The notes: generated by a model from the letters alone, not told the origin. 64,000 nt of DNA from Neovahlkampfia damariscottae (GCA_016618085.1 JABLTG010000010.1:1-64000); one strand, 5' to 3'. Numbered from the stretch's first letter, positions 10,837 through 19,646 are shown. Translations and numbers: made by a program.

Positions 10837-11859
10837 ATGAAACTCATCATATCTGCACTTATTTTTGTTATGTTAACCATGGTATGTCAAAGTAAAGAAT
10901 TCAACATTCAAAATCAATTGATTGCTGGAGGTACCAAAGCATCACAAGGAGAAATACCTTACATGGTTGCTCTTACTCAAGGAGGTGAAACGAATCATTT
11001 TTGCGGTGGTACTTTAATTGATTCAACTTGGATTTTGACGGCAGCTCATTGTTTTGATGGTGGTAGCATAATTGACAATTTAGAGGAAACCATGTTTGTG
11101 ATTGATCGATTGAATATCCCATCAAGAACAGGAGGAATTGTTATGAAAGGAAAAAGAGTTCTTGTACACCCTCAATATGATCCAGCTGATAAAACTATGA
11201 AGCATGACATCGCATTGGTAGAACTTGCAACACCAGTACCAGAAACAGCAACAATCAAATATGCAATACCACATCAAGGGGCATCAGTACAACCTGGTTC
11301 AAGTGTAGTAGTATCAGGATGGGGTATGACTCATCAAAGATCTTTTGCTTCAAGTGATGATCTTTTAACGGCAAGAATTCCTTTACAAGATACTTCAAAG
11401 TGTAATTTGAGTGGAATTGATGCGTCGATCAAATATTGTGCTTTTTCAGTCAGTCCAATTCAAAATACTTGTCAAGGTGATACAGGAGGACCACTTGTTT
11501 GGACTTCAAATAACGCGAACTATCTGATTGGAATTGTTTCATATGGTGCATCTGTTGACTGTGGTAGTGATGGTAGCTATGGAGTTTATACAAAAGTTGA
11601 AAGTCATATTCCTTGGATTAAAAAATATTTAACAGTACCTTCTGCTTCAGGGTGGGGTTGCTTTGGAATATCAGCTTCAGATCCATCAGTTTGTTCAGGA
11701 AGGGGAAATTGTGTTTCAACTGACAAATGTTCATGCAATAAAGGATACACAGGTAACGAATGTCAAACAATTGATGTTGATTTTGGTTCTGGAACAGTAA
11801 CAAAAGCCAACTTCCTTGGAACATTGTTGTTATTGATTTTAATCTACTTACTTCAATAA
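10837..11859 (+). CDS. trypsin-like paralogue with Ser-to-Thr nucleophile change
   Basis: A tandem paralogue of the preceding gene, 340 residues and uninterrupted: the intron of the upstream copy is absent. It has the same layout: signal peptide, LIAGG start of the peptidase domain, His in TAAHC, Asp in KHDIALVEL, EGF-like module (CSGRGNC, CSCNKGYTGNEC) and C-terminal hydrophobic anchor. The nucleophile motif reads GDTGGP instead of GDSGGP. In the trypsin family a threonine there normally abolishes or strongly weakens activity, so this copy may be a pseudoprotease that binds substrates or inhibitors. The rest of the domain is well preserved, which argues against simple decay. CCAAT lies at 10779-10783. 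Confidence 0.93.
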   Translation: MKLIISALIFVMLTMVCQSKEFNIQNQLIAGGTKASQGEIPYMVALTQGGETNHFCGGTLIDSTWILTAAHCFDGGSIIDNLEETMFVIDRLNIPSRTGGIVMKGKRVLVHPQYDPADKTMKHDIALVELATPVPETATIKYAIPHQGASVQPGSSVVVSGWGMTHQRSFASSDDLLTARIPLQDTSKCNLSGIDASIKYCAFSVSPIQNTCQGDTGGPLVWTSNNANYLIGIVSYGASVDCGSDGSYGVYTKVESHIPWIKKYLTVPSASGWGCFGISASDPSVCSGRGNCVSTDKCSCNKGYTGNECQTIDVDFGSGTVTKANFLGTLLLLILIYLLQ

Positions 11860-11912
11860 AAATAAATTTTTATAAAAATTTCCAATAATTTTTCAAGAAT
11901 TAGGTCTTTTCA

Positions 11913-13493
11913 TTAATTTGAAGTTCCTTTTGTTTCAGAAACGAAGAAAATTGATATGACAATTGATACACCTATCACAATAGTGAATGGTATGAATGTG
12001 AACGGTTTGATCAATGAATCCATTGAATCAAAAGTTAATCCAACTAAAAACACAATAGACCAATTGAGTGCTAATAAACAAGAAGATATAAATCCTCTAA
12101 CATCATCAGGAAATAATTCACTTGTCATTACCCAAGGTATTGGACCTAGACCAATAGCAAATCCAATGATAAACATCACAACAGATATAACAGTAACTAC
12201 ATTCATCACTTGAACTGCTATCTGATAATAAGTCAAAATAAAACTGATTGAAAGAATAATATAAAAGAAAAATGCCCAAATCTCACTAACAAGCAACAAA
12301 ATCTTTCTTCCAAGTTTTTCAATAAGAAACACAGAAAATATTGTTGCAATAACATTAATTAATCCAATAATTGCTGTTGCAATAGATGCGTTTTGAACTC
12401 CTGCATTTTGAAAGATCGAAGTTGAATAGAAAATGACAGCATTAACACCTGACAATTGTTGAGTAACGTGTAGAGTGATTCCAACAAAAATAGGTTTAAT
12501 CAGTTCCCTTCTAAATAAAGAATTGAATAAATTTCCTTTTGGTTGATTATTCAAAAAATTTTGAAATTGATTCAATTCATAAGAAACATTTGCACTCTTT
12601 CTCAGTCTTTTTAATGTTTCTTCAGCTCTTTTTTGCCATCCTATTTTGACCAACCATTTTGGACTCATTGGACAAAACACCAATAAAATACTTTGTATAA
12701 TTCCAATTGGAATAGGTACAGATAATAAATACCTCCAACCAGGTCTAAATGATAGAAATATACCTAAAGTTTGAGCCACTAAAATTGCAATGGTAATGGA
12801 CAATTGATGTAAAGTTGTCATTGCTCCTCGTAAATTTGATGGACTTATTTCTGAAAGATAAACAGGCGCAACAGTACTGATCAATCCAACACCAAATCCA
12901 TGAATCATTCTTCCAATCGTCAAAAAATAAAAATTTGAAAAAAAACACATGACAGCTGCTCCTACAATGAAAAAACCATTGGAAATAAACATTACAGTTC
13001 TTCTTCCAATGAAATCTGATAGTACTCCTGCTAATAAACTTCCTTTTTTTTTTTGTGTTAAAAAAAAATTTCTCAAACCAATTAATGCTGTGACGATAAA
13101 AGAACTAACAAAAATATTCCATTGAATAGGTTCCATATGTACACACGGTTGAAATGTATTTGAGATGTTAAAAATTGGATTATTTCCACATTCTGTAGTG
13201 TGGTTCAAATAAGTTTGATTTTCATTTGTAAAAGGTTTTATACCTGAAATCGCTTCTTTTGGTGTGTTTAAAACACCTATAGCGAAACCATATTGAAAAC
13301 TACCCAATATTATCACAAAACCTGTGAACAAAAGTACCAAGTTTAAAGTTGCTGGTTTTTGTTCTTCAATTGGAATTTCAGATTCTGAATTGATATCATT
13401 TGGATTGTTTAATATTTCATCAATATTTGTTTCATCTGAACTCTTCTCAACGTCTATTTCATCATAGAGTTGTTGATGAGGATTTTCGTCCAT
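11913..13493 (-). CDS. GLUT-type sugar transporter (MFS)
   Basis: Twelve-helix sugar porter, 514 residues after removal of a 36-nt intron at 13043-13078. Family signatures: LSDFIGRR between helices 2 and 3, GRMIHGFGVGLIS, PVYLSEISPSNLRG, QQLSGVNAVIFYS before helix 7, GRKILLLVSE, GLGPIPWVMTSELFP and a final ETKG. The first 45 residues are acidic and cytosolic, and a loop with two cysteines and several N-glycosylation sites follows helix 1, as in GLUT proteins. The likely role is facilitated or proton-coupled hexose transport at the plasma membrane. The intron has no stop and a length divisible by three, so unspliced RNA would encode a 12-residue insertion before the LAGVLSDFIGRR loop. TGATTGG lies at 13503-13509. 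It is convergent with the protease gene. Confidence 0.95.
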   Translation of the reverse strand: MDENPHQQLYDEIDVEKSSDETNIDEILNNPNDINSESEIPIEEQKPATLNLVLLFTGFVIILGSFQYGFAIGVLNTPKEAISGIKPFTNENQTYLNHTTECGNNPIFNISNTFQPCVHMEPIQWNIFVSSFIVTALIGLRNFFLTQKKKGSLLAGVLSDFIGRRTVMFISNGFFIVGAAVMCFFSNFYFLTIGRMIHGFGVGLISTVAPVYLSEISPSNLRGAMTTLHQLSITIAILVAQTLGIFLSFRPGWRYLLSVPIPIGIIQSILLVFCPMSPKWLVKIGWQKRAEETLKRLRKSANVSYELNQFQNFLNNQPKGNLFNSLFRRELIKPIFVGITLHVTQQLSGVNAVIFYSTSIFQNAGVQNASIATAIIGLINVIATIFSVFLIEKLGRKILLLVSEIWAFFFYIILSISFILTYYQIAVQVMNVVTVISVVMFIIGFAIGLGPIPWVMTSELFPDDVRGFISSCLLALNWSIVFLVGLTFDSMDSLIKPFTFIPFTIVIGVSIVISIFFVSETKGTSN

Positions 13494-13639
13494 AAAAAAA
13501 AATGATTGGTAGTTTCTTCATCAGAATTAAAAGTGTTAAAAACAATATAATTGTTCGAAAAAAAACCCAATTGTGAAAACGAAATTTAAATAGATTCGAC
13601 CAATGAAAATCTTAAGAAGTATTCTTCAACTGAAGACGA

Positions 13640-15301
13640 ATGGGTAATGCCAGTACACCAGATTCCATTTTGAAGTCAAAATCTTACAAATTACAATACT
13701 GTTCTGACCTTAGTCAATATTATGATCAAAAAACAATAGAAAACAACTTTCTTGAATATAACAAAAATTTCGAACTCAAATTAGTTTCATACAAGAAAAC
13801 CAAGAAGAAGAAATGCAATTTGGTACATTTGATTTTTTGAATCCTTTTTCTGTTTGCTCACTTGCCCTAAAGTTTGGACCTTTTTTTATTTTTTTCGCTC
13901 GTGATTCAATTGTTTGGACAGAAGAAAATATTTTATCACTTTTTTCCATTGATTTAACTGATAAAATGAAAGATCAAATATACTTTTAAAAGATGTTTCA
14001 AAACTGATTTCATTTTGGAATTTAAATCAAAAATTTTCATACACCGAGAATAATTCATATCATTTTGTGATGGAGTTATTGCAAATTGGATTCAGTATCT
14101 CAAAAAAAAAGATCCCAGCATCAAAAGAAATGAAGGTAAATAACTGTTTTATTGCTAATAATAAGATTGCAATGAATGCTATCAGGAAGAATGGATATTT
14201 CAGAACTGAATATTTTGAAAGTAGAAATTTTCAAAATTTCAAGAGTTGCTGTGAACTATATTATCATCTTTTTTTATCTGGAACTCTTGAAGAGAAGATA
14301 TTAGGTTCATACTTCTTCAGTGCAGCTAACTTGAAAGAGAATGTCCACAACATCTCTATGAACAGAGACTCAAATTAATTCCAAACCTTCTATTTTCCTT
14401 TGGGTTTGAAATTCCTGGTGTGAAGTTTTGCAAACCGAAATTACTAACTATATTACATCATCACATTGATTATAGAATTGAAAAATGTGCTTCAAATATA
14501 CATCTTTTGGAGGAAAAAAAGATCATATATAAAATTCCTACTGGAAAAACAATTGTTAAAATGATTTTTAAAGAACATTTGAAACCAGAGATTTTTAAGT
14601 CAATTTATTCAAATGATGGTATTTATCCAACAAAAGAAGAAACTCATAAGTATTTAATGATGCTACCAAATGAAGTAAAGAGAATTATATTTCAAGCTAT
14701 CATCAAATATGATTCAGTTATTGATCTCAATGAATTAGTGTCAAATAAAGAAATTCAAAATATTGAAGAAGAATCAATTTCCATTTTCAAACCAAGAAAA
14801 AAAATTGGAATATCATTTGGAATAGATAATGATAAACCTTTGAAAAAATTAAATTCTTGTTTTTTTGATGCCAAAGGAATAAAAGAAAGTTTAGAATTTT
14901 TGAATTTCAAGTCAACATGCTATTGTGATTCGGAATCAGAAGAAATTCGAGATATCATTGAAAAAACTATTGAATCACTCGAAGATGATACACTTTTATT
15001 TTTCTTTTATTCTGGGCATGGAAATGAAATCAATGGAATTAATTATATTTATGGTAAAGATGGGATTTCAACAGTAAAATCAACCTACAACATTATTTGA
15101 TCAATCCTATTATTAAATCCTAGAAATCAATTGGTTTGATTGTCGTTTTTGATGCTTGTCGTTCAAATGGGAAGGATTTTTCTTCAAACCACAAATCTGT
15201 CATTATGAAATCATCAGAAAAAGTCGAGTTTACTCCAACAGACGGAATGGAAAATTGGAACAATGAAGGAGTAGTTGCAGTTGTATATTCAACTAACCCT
15301 G
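13640..15301 (+). pseudogene. caspase-like protease gene, decayed and interrupted
   Basis: The 3' half encodes a caspase/metacaspase-type p20 region: the strand KKIGISFGID, the histidine motif FFYSGHGNE and the cysteine motif VVFDACRSNG, followed by VVAVVYSTNP. Both catalytic residues are still readable. The 5' half starts MGNASTPDS (a possible myristoylation signal) and has no domain I recognise. The frame is broken in at least three places (near 13800, 13990 and 14345). A further disruption or a 50-nt intron lies near 15075-15125. A 4.3-kb element is inserted right after the YSTNP strand, and the remaining 3' part resumes at 19651. The promoter box CCAAT is intact at 13600-13604. I judge it a dead gene of the host. 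Confidence 0.75.
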
Positions 15302-15382
15302 GAGTAGTAGAGGCGAAAAGTCCGGATGGGAGTTAAACTTTTTTTTATTTTCACCCCCAAGGAAGTAAAAAAAGACCATTTT
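15302..15382 (+). repeat. left terminal inverted repeat
   Basis: Begins GAGTAGTAGAGGCGAAAAG and continues through a T-rich run, a C-rich patch and GTAAAAAAAG. It matches the reverse complement of 19567-19646 over its whole length with a handful of differences. The adjacent outer bases CCTG (15298-15301) are repeated outside the right arm. Confidence 0.85.
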
Positions 15383-15726
15383 CGGATTTTTCATTTTTTT
15401 TGACCAATTACCCCGATACACCCAGAGCCATTTTCTTGCCAGCTCACGCCTCAACTCGGCGGTTTTTTCGCATTTGAAAATTTTAACCACCTTCTTACTT
15501 TTTGTTATCCATAATTTTTCATTTTTGTTTCTGCCATTTTGATTGGTCCATTATATTGCTTTTTGGTTGGTCTAAAATTATGGGTAATAAAAACTAAGAG
15601 TTTCTGAATCCATAATTTTGGATGTTTGGAGAGTTTTGATTGGCTTAATCCTTTGTTTTGGAGGTTTTGAACTTCTAATTGAATAGTTTTGGAATGGAAA
15701 AATAAATTATGTGGTAATAATATATA
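15383..15726. other. left non-coding part of the element
   Basis: No gene is seen. It contains an imperfect inverted pair (about 15498-15522 and 15570-15595, core TTATGGGTAATAAAAAC) and the last part leads into the first small gene. A close copy of the core occurs again at about 16986-17010 (TATGGGTAACAAAAACTACG), so this motif is an internal repeat of the element, possibly a control region. Confidence 0.5.
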
Positions 15727-15945
15727 ATGGAACAAAGAGAATTGGAATTTATAGCACCAATTTTAAAACAAAGAAAAAGAGATTTAAAACTTCAAAAATA
15801 CTATGCGGATTGTGATATAGAAGAATATGAAAGAGGCTTAATTACTAATTTAGATGTTGATAAACGTAGAAAAGTGGTAGAAGAAATTAAAGATGAAATA
15901 AATTATATTGACAAAATTATTAAAAAACATTTTAACTATATATAA
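15727..15945 (+). CDS. small element protein 1 (72 residues)
   Basis: A short, highly charged protein (MEQRELEFIAPILKQRKRD...) predicted to be almost entirely alpha-helical, with no domain I recognise. The start is set in the same TATATAATGG context as the genes behind it, which supports translation. The promoter box in front of it is weaker than in the other members (ATTGAATAGTT near 15678). The next promoter box begins one base after its stop codon. Confidence 0.5.
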   Translation: MEQRELEFIAPILKQRKRDLKLQKYYADCDIEEYERGLITNLDVDKRRKVVEEIKDEINYIDKIIKKHFNYI

Positions 15946-15956
15946 ATTGGGTTTAA
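15946..15956 (+). promoter_or_regulatory. element promoter box, copy 1
   Basis: ATTGGGTTTAA, 32 nt before the ATG at 15989 and directly behind the stop codon of the previous small gene. The same word recurs at the same distance before the next genes of the cassette. Confidence 0.7.
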
Positions 15957-15988
15957 AATAATAATATTAATATGTAATATTATTGTAT

Positions 15989-16117
15989 ATGATATATCCA
16001 ACATATTTAGATGATAAAATTTTAAGTAAAAAAGAAAAGGCAGAGACGAAAATTTATAGAAAATTGCGAGATGGTATTATAGATTTTATGCTTTTTTCAA
16101 AATATATAGATTTATAA
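15989..16117 (+). CDS. small element protein 2 (42 residues)
   Basis: A 42-residue lysine-rich frame (MIYPTYLDDKILSKKEK...) that would be dismissed on length alone. It is supported by its position: the promoter box ends 32 nt before its ATG, exactly as for its neighbours, and the next box overlaps the last base of its stop codon. No family is recognised. Confidence 0.5.
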   Translation: MIYPTYLDDKILSKKEKAETKIYRKLRDGIIDFMLFSKYIDL

Positions 16118-16127
16118 TTGGGTTTAA
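16117..16127 (+). promoter_or_regulatory. element promoter box, copy 2
   Basis: ATTGGGTTTAA, 32 nt before the ATG at 16160; its first base is the last base of the preceding stop codon. Confidence 0.7.
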
Positions 16128-16159
16128 ATAATAATTTATTTACATAGTAATAATATATA

Positions 16160-16351
16160 ATGGGACTTGAAACTAGAGATTGGGTTGAATTAAAAGCAAA
16201 ATTCATTGAAGAAGAAATAAAAAAGACAAAAAAAGAAATAAAAGATAGAATTATGATTAATAATTATCGTGATGAAGTTTGTGATGAAACTTATGAATTA
16301 CCAAAATATCAGTATAATTATTTAGATAAACTGAACAAAATATTTTTTTAA
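16160..16351 (+). CDS. small element protein 3 (63 residues)
   Basis: A 63-residue, charged, helix-rich protein starting MGLETRDWVELKAKF. The middle is lysine/glutamate-rich and the C-terminal third has several tyrosines. No domain is recognised. It shares with protein 1 a pattern of long charged helices, but I cannot show homology by eye. The TATATAATGGG start context and promoter spacing match the rest of the cassette. Confidence 0.55.
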   Translation: MGLETRDWVELKAKFIEEEIKKTKKEIKDRIMINNYRDEVCDETYELPKYQYNYLDKLNKIFF

Positions 16352-16361
16352 TTAATTATGA

Positions 16362-16372
16362 ATTGGGTTTAA
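16362..16372 (+). promoter_or_regulatory. element promoter box, copy 3
   Basis: ATTGGGTTTAA, 33 nt before the ATG at 16406, 10 nt after the preceding stop codon. Confidence 0.7.
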
Positions 16373-16405
16373 AAATTAAATTATATTATAGAATTGTATA
16401 ATATA

Positions 16406-16708
16406 ATGGGAAAAACAATTTATGTGCCAAATGAAAAACTTAAAGAATCTAAATATTTTAATGATGTCGTAAATAATAGAAGTATGGATGTTGAAGATTT
16501 TTATGATTCAACCAACTACAAACAAGCTTTTTATATGATTTTTGAAAATATGAATTATAATTTAACGTATTCAGGTTGTGCTGTAAATTCATCTACAAAT
16601 GATTATTTAAAATTATTGGAAGCATTTAAATATCATACAATACCAATTGATAAAATGGTAGAAATTTGTAAATTTGAAAGTCCATTAGAAAAATATTTTA
16701 AAATATAG
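16406..16708 (+). CDS. small element protein 4 (100 residues)
   Basis: A 100-residue protein starting MGKTIYVPNEKLKESKYF. It has more mixed, globular-looking composition than the other small proteins (for example YSGCAVNSSTNDYLKLLEAF). I recognise no domain; the phrase on residues held to about 25-60 (FNDVVNNRSMDVEDFYDS) is somewhat reminiscent of BTB or ankyrin adaptor proteins of giant viruses, but this is weak. The start at 16406 is preferred to one codon set upstream because it keeps the fixed promoter-to-ATG spacing. Confidence 0.55.
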   Translation: MGKTIYVPNEKLKESKYFNDVVNNRSMDVEDFYDSTNYKQAFYMIFENMNYNLTYSGCAVNSSTNDYLKLLEAFKYHTIPIDKMVEICKFESPLEKYFKI

Positions 16709-16712
16709 ATAT

Positions 16713-16723
16713 ATTGGGTTTAA
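16713..16723 (+). promoter_or_regulatory. element promoter box, copy 4, without an intact gene behind it
   Basis: ATTGGGTTTAA, 4 nt after the stop codon of the preceding gene. No credible gene follows at the usual distance, so this cassette member is probably lost. Confidence 0.55.
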
Positions 16724-17036
16724 TTTATAAAAATATTTTCTAAATATAAATTGTATAGTTAAGTGGTTCATTGTGGTAATATCTTGGTTTAGGAAAGACT
16801 TGGAGGTAGGTGAGAACTCTACACACATAACATATACCCATTGTTTAGTTGATTAAAACCTTTCCATCTTTTTTTTCATATATCGCATTTTGGTTTACTT
16901 TTCATCATCTTCATAAGATAATGAAAATTTTAATACTCTTAGTTTTCTAACCAATCACAATATTAGAACCAAACTGAAACTTTTTTATGGGTAACAAAAA
17001 CTACGAGTTTATTTTTTCAAATATATAGAATTATAA
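16724..17036. other. non-coding spacer in the element
   Basis: No gene is seen. The middle (about 16760-16840) is less AT-rich than its surroundings, and the stretch 16986-17010 repeats the TATGGGTAACAAAAAC motif found in the left part of the element. It may once have held another member of the small-gene cassette. Confidence 0.4.
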
Positions 17037-17047
17037 ATTGGATTTAA
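17037..17047 (+). promoter_or_regulatory. element promoter box, copy 5 (variant)
   Basis: ATTGGATTTAA, one base different from the other copies, 33 nt before the ATG of the largest element gene at 17081. Confidence 0.65.
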
Positions 17048-17080
17048 GGAATAAATTATATTATAGTATTATCTCATATA

Positions 17081-18121
17081 ATGGAAACTCAAAAATTAAA
17101 CAAAAGAAAAATTAAAGATTTAGCAAATGAATCATTAAACAACATTATCCACTTCAAAAAGAAGAAAGATGGACAACGTTATTATTATTATTACAATGAT
17201 AATAAAGAACAAAAAATATTTATCACCAAAGAAGACAGAAAAAGAATTTCAAAAGAAAAAGTAAAAATTAGACATGAAAATTTAACAAAAAGAGAAGAAA
17301 AATTACCAGAAGATTATTTAAATAAGAAAGTAATTATTGCAAGAAATGGAAATCTATATTTTTATTGGTATCCTAGTCCAGTATTTAACAGAACAAATAT
17401 CACAAAAGAAAAAGTTGATGAAATTAAAAGAAAAGCAAAAGAATTAAAACAAGAAAATAAAGAACAATCAGAACAAAAATATACAATTCATTATACTATT
17501 TGGAAAGAAAAAATTATAAGGGATGAAGATGGTGAAAAAATAAAAAGTGAATTTACAAAAAAAGATAACCCACCTAAAATTTACCCATCTAGAAGTGGGA
17601 CACTTGTAATTAAAACAAATGATGACTGTATTAAATTTTTAGAAAATATTATGATTACAATTTCAAACATAAAAATAATAAACTCATACAATATGATGAA
17701 TTATTCAATAACCATTTATATTCCAATCATTGCAGATGAACAAAACCGCGACCAAATAGACAAAAATGAAGAAGTTGTTATTGTTTCACCTGAAAATTTA
17801 ATTGCCCCATTTTCTACTGATGGTAATGCATCATCTACACAATTTAAATTACATTATTATTATGGCGAATTCATTACATTTGATGATATTAGAAGAGGAA
17901 CACATAAGAAAATGAATATTATGAAAACAAAATTACATGCTGAAACTTGTAATACAATCAATAATAAAGCAATCAATTACAAAGGGAAAACTTTAAAGAA
18001 AATTATTGATACAAATCAATTGAATGATGAGCACAAACAAAACGCATGTGTCTATACTTCGTTAATCAAAATGTATCATAACACCATCAAAATAAATCAA
18101 AAAAAGAATGTCTTACAGTAA
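17081..18121 (+). CDS. largest element protein (346 residues), function unknown
   Basis: Starts METQKLNKRKIKDLANES in the usual TATAATGG context, 33 nt behind its promoter box. The N-terminal 100 residues are very basic with a tyrosine cluster (GQRYYYYYNDN), suggesting nucleic-acid contact. The centre contains beta-rich stretches such as KYTIHYTIWKEKII and NYSITIYIPIIADEQ, and near the end there is a His/Cys-bearing segment (KLHAETCNTINNKAI, then QNACVYTSLIKMY). I recognise no polymerase, integrase, capsid, ATPase or protease motif. Coding-like sequence goes on for a short distance behind the stop, so the gene looks broken near its 3' end. As the only sizeable protein of the cassette it is the best candidate for a replication or structural function, which is inference. 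Confidence 0.55.
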   Translation: METQKLNKRKIKDLANESLNNIIHFKKKKDGQRYYYYYNDNKEQKIFITKEDRKRISKEKVKIRHENLTKREEKLPEDYLNKKVIIARNGNLYFYWYPSPVFNRTNITKEKVDEIKRKAKELKQENKEQSEQKYTIHYTIWKEKIIRDEDGEKIKSEFTKKDNPPKIYPSRSGTLVIKTNDDCIKFLENIMITISNIKIINSYNMMNYSITIYIPIIADEQNRDQIDKNEEVVIVSPENLIAPFSTDGNASSTQFKLHYYYGEFITFDDIRRGTHKKMNIMKTKLHAETCNTINNKAINYKGKTLKKIIDTNQLNDEHKQNACVYTSLIKMYHNTIKINQKKNVLQ

Positions 18122-18223
18122 TTTATATCAATTCTTTCATGGTAAAAAATATGTTGAAAACGCAGATTTAGGTTTATCAATTGAACAATTAAAAAGGTTC
18201 TTTGAAACATTTAATTTACATCC

Positions 18224-19522
18224 TCAAATAAATTTTTTTTCAATAAATCTTCTGGTTGCTTCACGCATTGAATTGGAATGAAATTTAAATCTTCTTTTTT
18301 CAATATCATAAGCAAGAATATGGTATCCTTTTACTGCTGGCCCTTCTGCGATAATTGCCGTTGCTTTATCAATATTTAAGGTATCAATGCCATCTTTATT
18401 CTCTTTTTTCAACATTTCTTTGAATAATTTCAAATAAAAATCATTTTCATCATAATCAAGACAATCTTTTACAGAACCTTCATCTTCTTGAATTTTTTAT
18501 TCAATAAATTCTAAAGGTTTCATATTTGAAGTTACAAGATTACGAAGATTCACTGGTTTGGTTCCAAATTTTTCTAAAACCATTTTTCTAATTTCACCAT
18601 CAGAAGTAAAATCAACTTTATCCAAATAATCATTTGCTTCATCATCTGTAAAATCACCAACCCAAATATATTCTTGTCTTCCAGAGTCTAAAAAAAAAAA
18701 TTAAAGATTAAAAATTAAAAACCTGAAGTCATGGAAAGACAAGCATTTGCATCAATTAAGACGAGAATACATCTTGCTTGAACATAATCAGATGAAATTT
18801 GTTTGGCAGTTTTATAAAGTAGTCCTGTAACTTCTTTTGAAGTCTTTCCATCAACATCAAAAACAACAGTTGGAACCCAAATTACTTTTCCATCTTTTGT
18901 TTTTTTTTATTGAATTACAAATTTCACCAAAAATTTGAGCTTCTTGACCTAAAAATATGAAAAAAAAAAAATTACCTTCGTTCCAATGTTCAATTGGGAC
19001 TTTAATGGCTTTAAGGAGTTTTGGTTCTAAATTTTGTGTTGTTTTTCCATCAATTTTTACAACAATTACACCTTTTTTTCCGTTAATAACATGATTTAAA
19101 AGTGTTGTTTTTCCTGAACCTTTACTTCCAACTATAATTACATATTTTCTGTTATTTAATATTCCAATAATTTGATTTAAATGTTCTTCATAATCTTTTC
19201 TTGCAACATAATCACTTTCTTCATTTAAATGTATTGGTTTTTGAAGAAATTTTTTTCCTTTATTTCTTTTGTATTCTTCTCTTGTTATAAGATAATTAAT
19301 GAAACTTGAAGCCCTTTCTGAGTAATATACAAGCAATAAAATTGAAACAGTTGAAAATATTCTTAATTTTGTTTGATATTTTTGAGAAACAAATTTTTCA
19401 AAGGATTTCCATTTTAAATGCAAATTTGATTTCATTGAATAACTTCTGTGCTTGAATTTAGAAATATTCTTTAAAGTTTTAGAAAACATTTTTGAGATGT
19501 TGATCAAATTTTTGAAGACCAA
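18224..19522 (-). pseudogene. P-loop ATPase gene carried inside the element
   Basis: A multi-exon minus-strand gene with short introns typical of the host. The N terminus is basic with a mitochondrial-targeting look, followed by one membrane helix (RIFSTVSILLLVYYSE) and then an ATPase core: a conserved RKDYEEHLNQII entry, the Walker A motif VGSKGSGKTTLL, the strand GVIVVKIDG, and a Walker B-like strand ARCILVLIDAN further on. It resembles the STAND/AAA-type ATPases related to archaeal-type NTPases found in many protists, some mitochondrial. TGATTGG at 19539-19545 is a host-style promoter. The gene lies between the two inverted repeats, so it is probably a captured host gene, or a host gene trapped by nested insertion. 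It looks broken in about two places, at least one in a homopolymer. Confidence 0.55.
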
Positions 19523-19566
19523 AATTTGATTTAATTCTGATTGGATTAGAATTTACCGCAATATAT

Positions 19567-19646
19567 AAAATGGGCTTTTTTTACTTTCTTGGGGAGAAAA
19601 TTAAAAAAAGTTAAATCGCCGTCCGGACTTTTCGTCTCTACTACTC
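19567..19646 (-). repeat. right terminal inverted repeat
   Basis: Reverse complement of 15302-15382 with few differences; the outer end reads GAGTAGTAGAG on the minus strand. CCTG follows directly at 19647-19650 and matches the bases outside the left arm. Confidence 0.85.

Larger units (their letters stand above)
15302..19646. mobile_element. TIR-bounded virus-like element, family unassigned
   Basis: A 4345-bp insertion in the caspase-like gene. Its ends are inverted copies of each other for about 80 bp, both starting GAGTAGTAGAG, and it is flanked by CCTG on both sides (15298-15301 and 19647-19650), a likely 4-bp target-site duplication. The left 2.8 kb holds a cassette of small plus-strand genes, each with the promoter box ATTGGGTTTAA or a variant. 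The right 1.4 kb holds a minus-strand spliced P-loop ATPase gene with a host-type promoter. I recognise no capsid, polymerase, integrase or transposase. The compact gene-promoter-gene layout is like that of virophages and Polinton-like viruses, but the family remains open. The two ends are roughly nine-tenths identical by eye, so the insertion is not very recent. The element looks broken in a few places. Confidence 0.75.

Noticed and set aside
13043-13078. FFLTQKKKG-like loop in the sugar transporter as a real insertion
   Set aside because: It is exactly bounded by GT and AG, is 36 nt with T- and A-runs, and its removal restores the conserved IGSLLAG sequence.
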